Source of the DNA: Flavobacterium sp.
GTDB lineage: Bacteria; Bacteroidota; Bacteroidia; Flavobacteriales; Flavobacteriaceae
Direction: 5' to 3'
DNA length: 11,959 bases
Assembly: GCA_004296145.1 (NCBI GenBank)
Contig: SEBM01000063.1
Coordinates: forward strand, 1 to 11,959
Shown: piece after piece, positions 10,692 through 11,959 of the stretch
Layout of the letters: every line of letters starts with the position of its first letter
Position numbering within the stretch: the stretch's first letter is position 1
The notes under the pieces: generated by a model
Told to the model about the DNA's origin: nothing
What the model saw: only the letters and a program-made list of their open reading frames with translations
The model's database searches: none
Made by a program: the position numbers and the translations under genes

Positions 10692-11959
10692 ATGAGAAAA
10701 ATATTTCTGTTTTTGGCTGTAATTTACAATTCTATCCTATTGGGCCAGACGGTACTTACTACTTATCCGTTAGATTTAAAAAGGCCCCAGGAATCAGATC
10801 AGATTTTAAATTTTGAAAATACTGCAACTCATGAAGTTATTGTCTTTGTGGCTTCACAGGAGAATTTTACTATTTTAAAATACAATAGTGCTTTATTCCT
10901 CACAGATCAGTTCAATGGTCCGGTAGAATATAAAAACAGATCCTTGATGGGATATAGTTTCAGTGAAGACGGAAATCCTACTGTATACTGGTATTCACAA
11001 ATCTCGAAAGATATTATTATTGTCAAATACTATTTTGAAACGAAAACATCAAAAGCCTTAAAATTTGAATATGCTGTTGATAGTGAGCTCATGGTAACGT
11101 CATTTCAAAAAGACAATACTTTTAATCTTTTGATGCAACACAAATCTGCACCGGCACTTATTCTTTACGTGTTTAAAAATGGAATGGTGGAAGAAAAAAT
11201 ACTGGATTTTACACCTTTTAAGTTTCAGGACAGAAAAACACAACCTAAATCTTTCAACCAGATTCTCAGGGATTATCCTATTGAAAAAATGGAACCCGGA
11301 GAATATAATCCATTATCTAAAGTTGTCAGCAAAACTAAATTATACCTGCTGAGCAACCGTCTGATTTTAACTTTGGACCACAATCTTAAAAAAACGCAAT
11401 TGTTTGACATAAAACTGGATAGTATTGCAATAAAAGAGAAGACCTTTTTGCAGCCTGAAAATAAAAAAGCAAGCAAATCTTCTAACTCTTATTATTTTGA
11501 GAACAAATTATTTCAAATAAATACCAATTCAGAAGATTTTTTGATGGATGTAAAAGAACTTGATTCAGAAAAAGTCATTAAGAGTATTACAGTGGCAAAA
11601 AATGATACAATTCGTTTTAAAAATTCTCCTTTTTTAATTCAAAGGGATAATTTAAAACCATCTGAATTAAAAAATACCGCTAAATTTCTGCAACAATTGT
11701 CTTCTTCAGATATTGGAATATCCGTTTTTAAAAACAAAAAAAATCTTTTTATAACTGTTGGAGGACTCCAGCTGATTGATCAGGGCTTTGACGGATTTTA
11801 TCCGATGATAGGAACTAAGAATATATTTTTTGAAACGATCTGGAACAAACAATTGGAATTTACAAAAGAAGAACAACAACCTCTCGCTTCAGACAAAATC
11901 TATTTTTATATGGATAATCACAAAGAAGTTTCATTAGAAAGTATAATGAAATATAAGGA
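10692..11959 (+). CDS. secreted protein, unknown function (3' end beyond window)
   Basis: An open frame of 422 codons that starts at ATG 10692 and reaches the window end without a stop. The N-terminus is a signal peptide (M-R-K, hydrophobic I-F-L-F-L-A-V-I-Y-N-S-I-L-L, then G-Q, with cleavage probably after residue 19), so the product goes to the periplasm or beyond. The visible part looks mainly beta-stranded, with recurring short strands separated by turns such as N-G, D-N and E-D-G (for example Y-S-F-S-E-D-G-N-P and L-T-L-D-H-N-L-K-K). This suggests a propeller- or sandwich-like repeat fold, but no family is recognised. The start lies 46 bases after the CAT-like gene, with no strong promoter box in that gap, so read-through from the HAD/CAT pair is possible. 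Confidence 0.8.
   Translation, partial: MRKIFLFLAVIYNSILLGQTVLTTYPLDLKRPQESDQILNFENTATHEVIVFVASQENFTILKYNSALFLTDQFNGPVEYKNRSLMGYSFSEDGNPTVYWYSQISKDIIIVKYYFETKTSKALKFEYAVDSELMVTSFQKDNTFNLLMQHKSAPALILYVFKNGMVEEKILDFTPFKFQDRKTQPKSFNQILRDYPIEKMEPGEYNPLSKVVSKTKLYLLSNRLILTLDHNLKKTQLFDIKLDSIAIKEKTFLQPENKKASKSSNSYYFENKLFQINTNSEDFLMDVKELDSEKVIKSITVAKNDTIRFKNSPFLIQRDNLKPSELKNTAKFLQQLSSSDIGISVFKNKKNLFITVGGLQLIDQGFDGFYPMIGTKNIFFETIWNKQLEFTKEEQQPLASDKIYFYMDNHKEVSLESIMKYK

Noticed and set aside
11273..11476. Minus-strand 67-codon frame
   Set aside because: It is antisense to the long secreted-protein frame that runs open to the window end.

Overview
The window reads as a chromosomal segment of a Bacteroidota bacterium, most likely Flavobacterium or a close relative. 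It is AT-rich and its genes lack Shine-Dalgarno sequences. Several genes are preceded by the Bacteroidota -7 promoter box TAnnTTTG. It also carries a lipoprotein with an acidic surface-export-like signal, and short palindromic repeats (CGCAGATTT and GACGAAGGAGAAATC types) of the kind scattered between flavobacterial genes. The genus is inferred from this style and not from a marker gene.

Positions 1-2630 hold a block of four plus-strand genes: a PrcB-like lipoprotein, a small membrane protein, a PhzF-family isomerase and a DUF2695-type protein. The gaps are 15, 43 and 18 bases, and the block ends in a strong hairpin terminator shared with the convergent gene. Positions 2648-4960 hold three minus-strand genes: a CDGSH-type iron-sulfur protein, a 58-residue basic protein and a secreted GH43 glycoside hydrolase. 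The two gaps between these three genes (2876-3099 and 3274-3457) each contain an imperfect palindrome of the CGCAGATTT family.

The 339-base gap 4961-5299 contains the divergent promoters of the GH43 gene and metG and one palindrome of the GAAGGAGAAATC family. Positions 5300-7354 encode methionyl-tRNA synthetase with a C-terminal tRNA-binding domain. The 502-base gap 7355-7856 has no convincing protein gene. It holds two more palindromes of the metG-flanking family, one with perfect 31-base arms. It then holds a well-formed TTG/TAnnTTTG promoter followed by a structured element that I interpret as a candidate 6S-like small RNA.

Positions 7857-8132 encode a 91-residue protein of unknown function, closed by a terminator. 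Next come an EamA/DMT-family transporter (8247-9134), a repeat-rich gap, and a translationally coupled pair: a HAD-superfamily phosphatase and a chloramphenicol-acetyltransferase-like enzyme (stop and start overlap as TAATG). The last gene begins at 10692, encodes a large secreted protein that I do not recognise, and runs off the end of the window.

Most genes are housekeeping or loosely associated accessory functions, and I see no defence system, transposase, CRISPR array, tRNA or rRNA. The most interesting element is the candidate RNA at about 7700-7851. The repeat families and the uniform spacing of promoter box to ATG (19-25 bases at five genes) are the next most useful observations. Several apparent long starts are in-frame TTG codons lying in or upstream of promoter boxes, so shorter ATG starts are given here.
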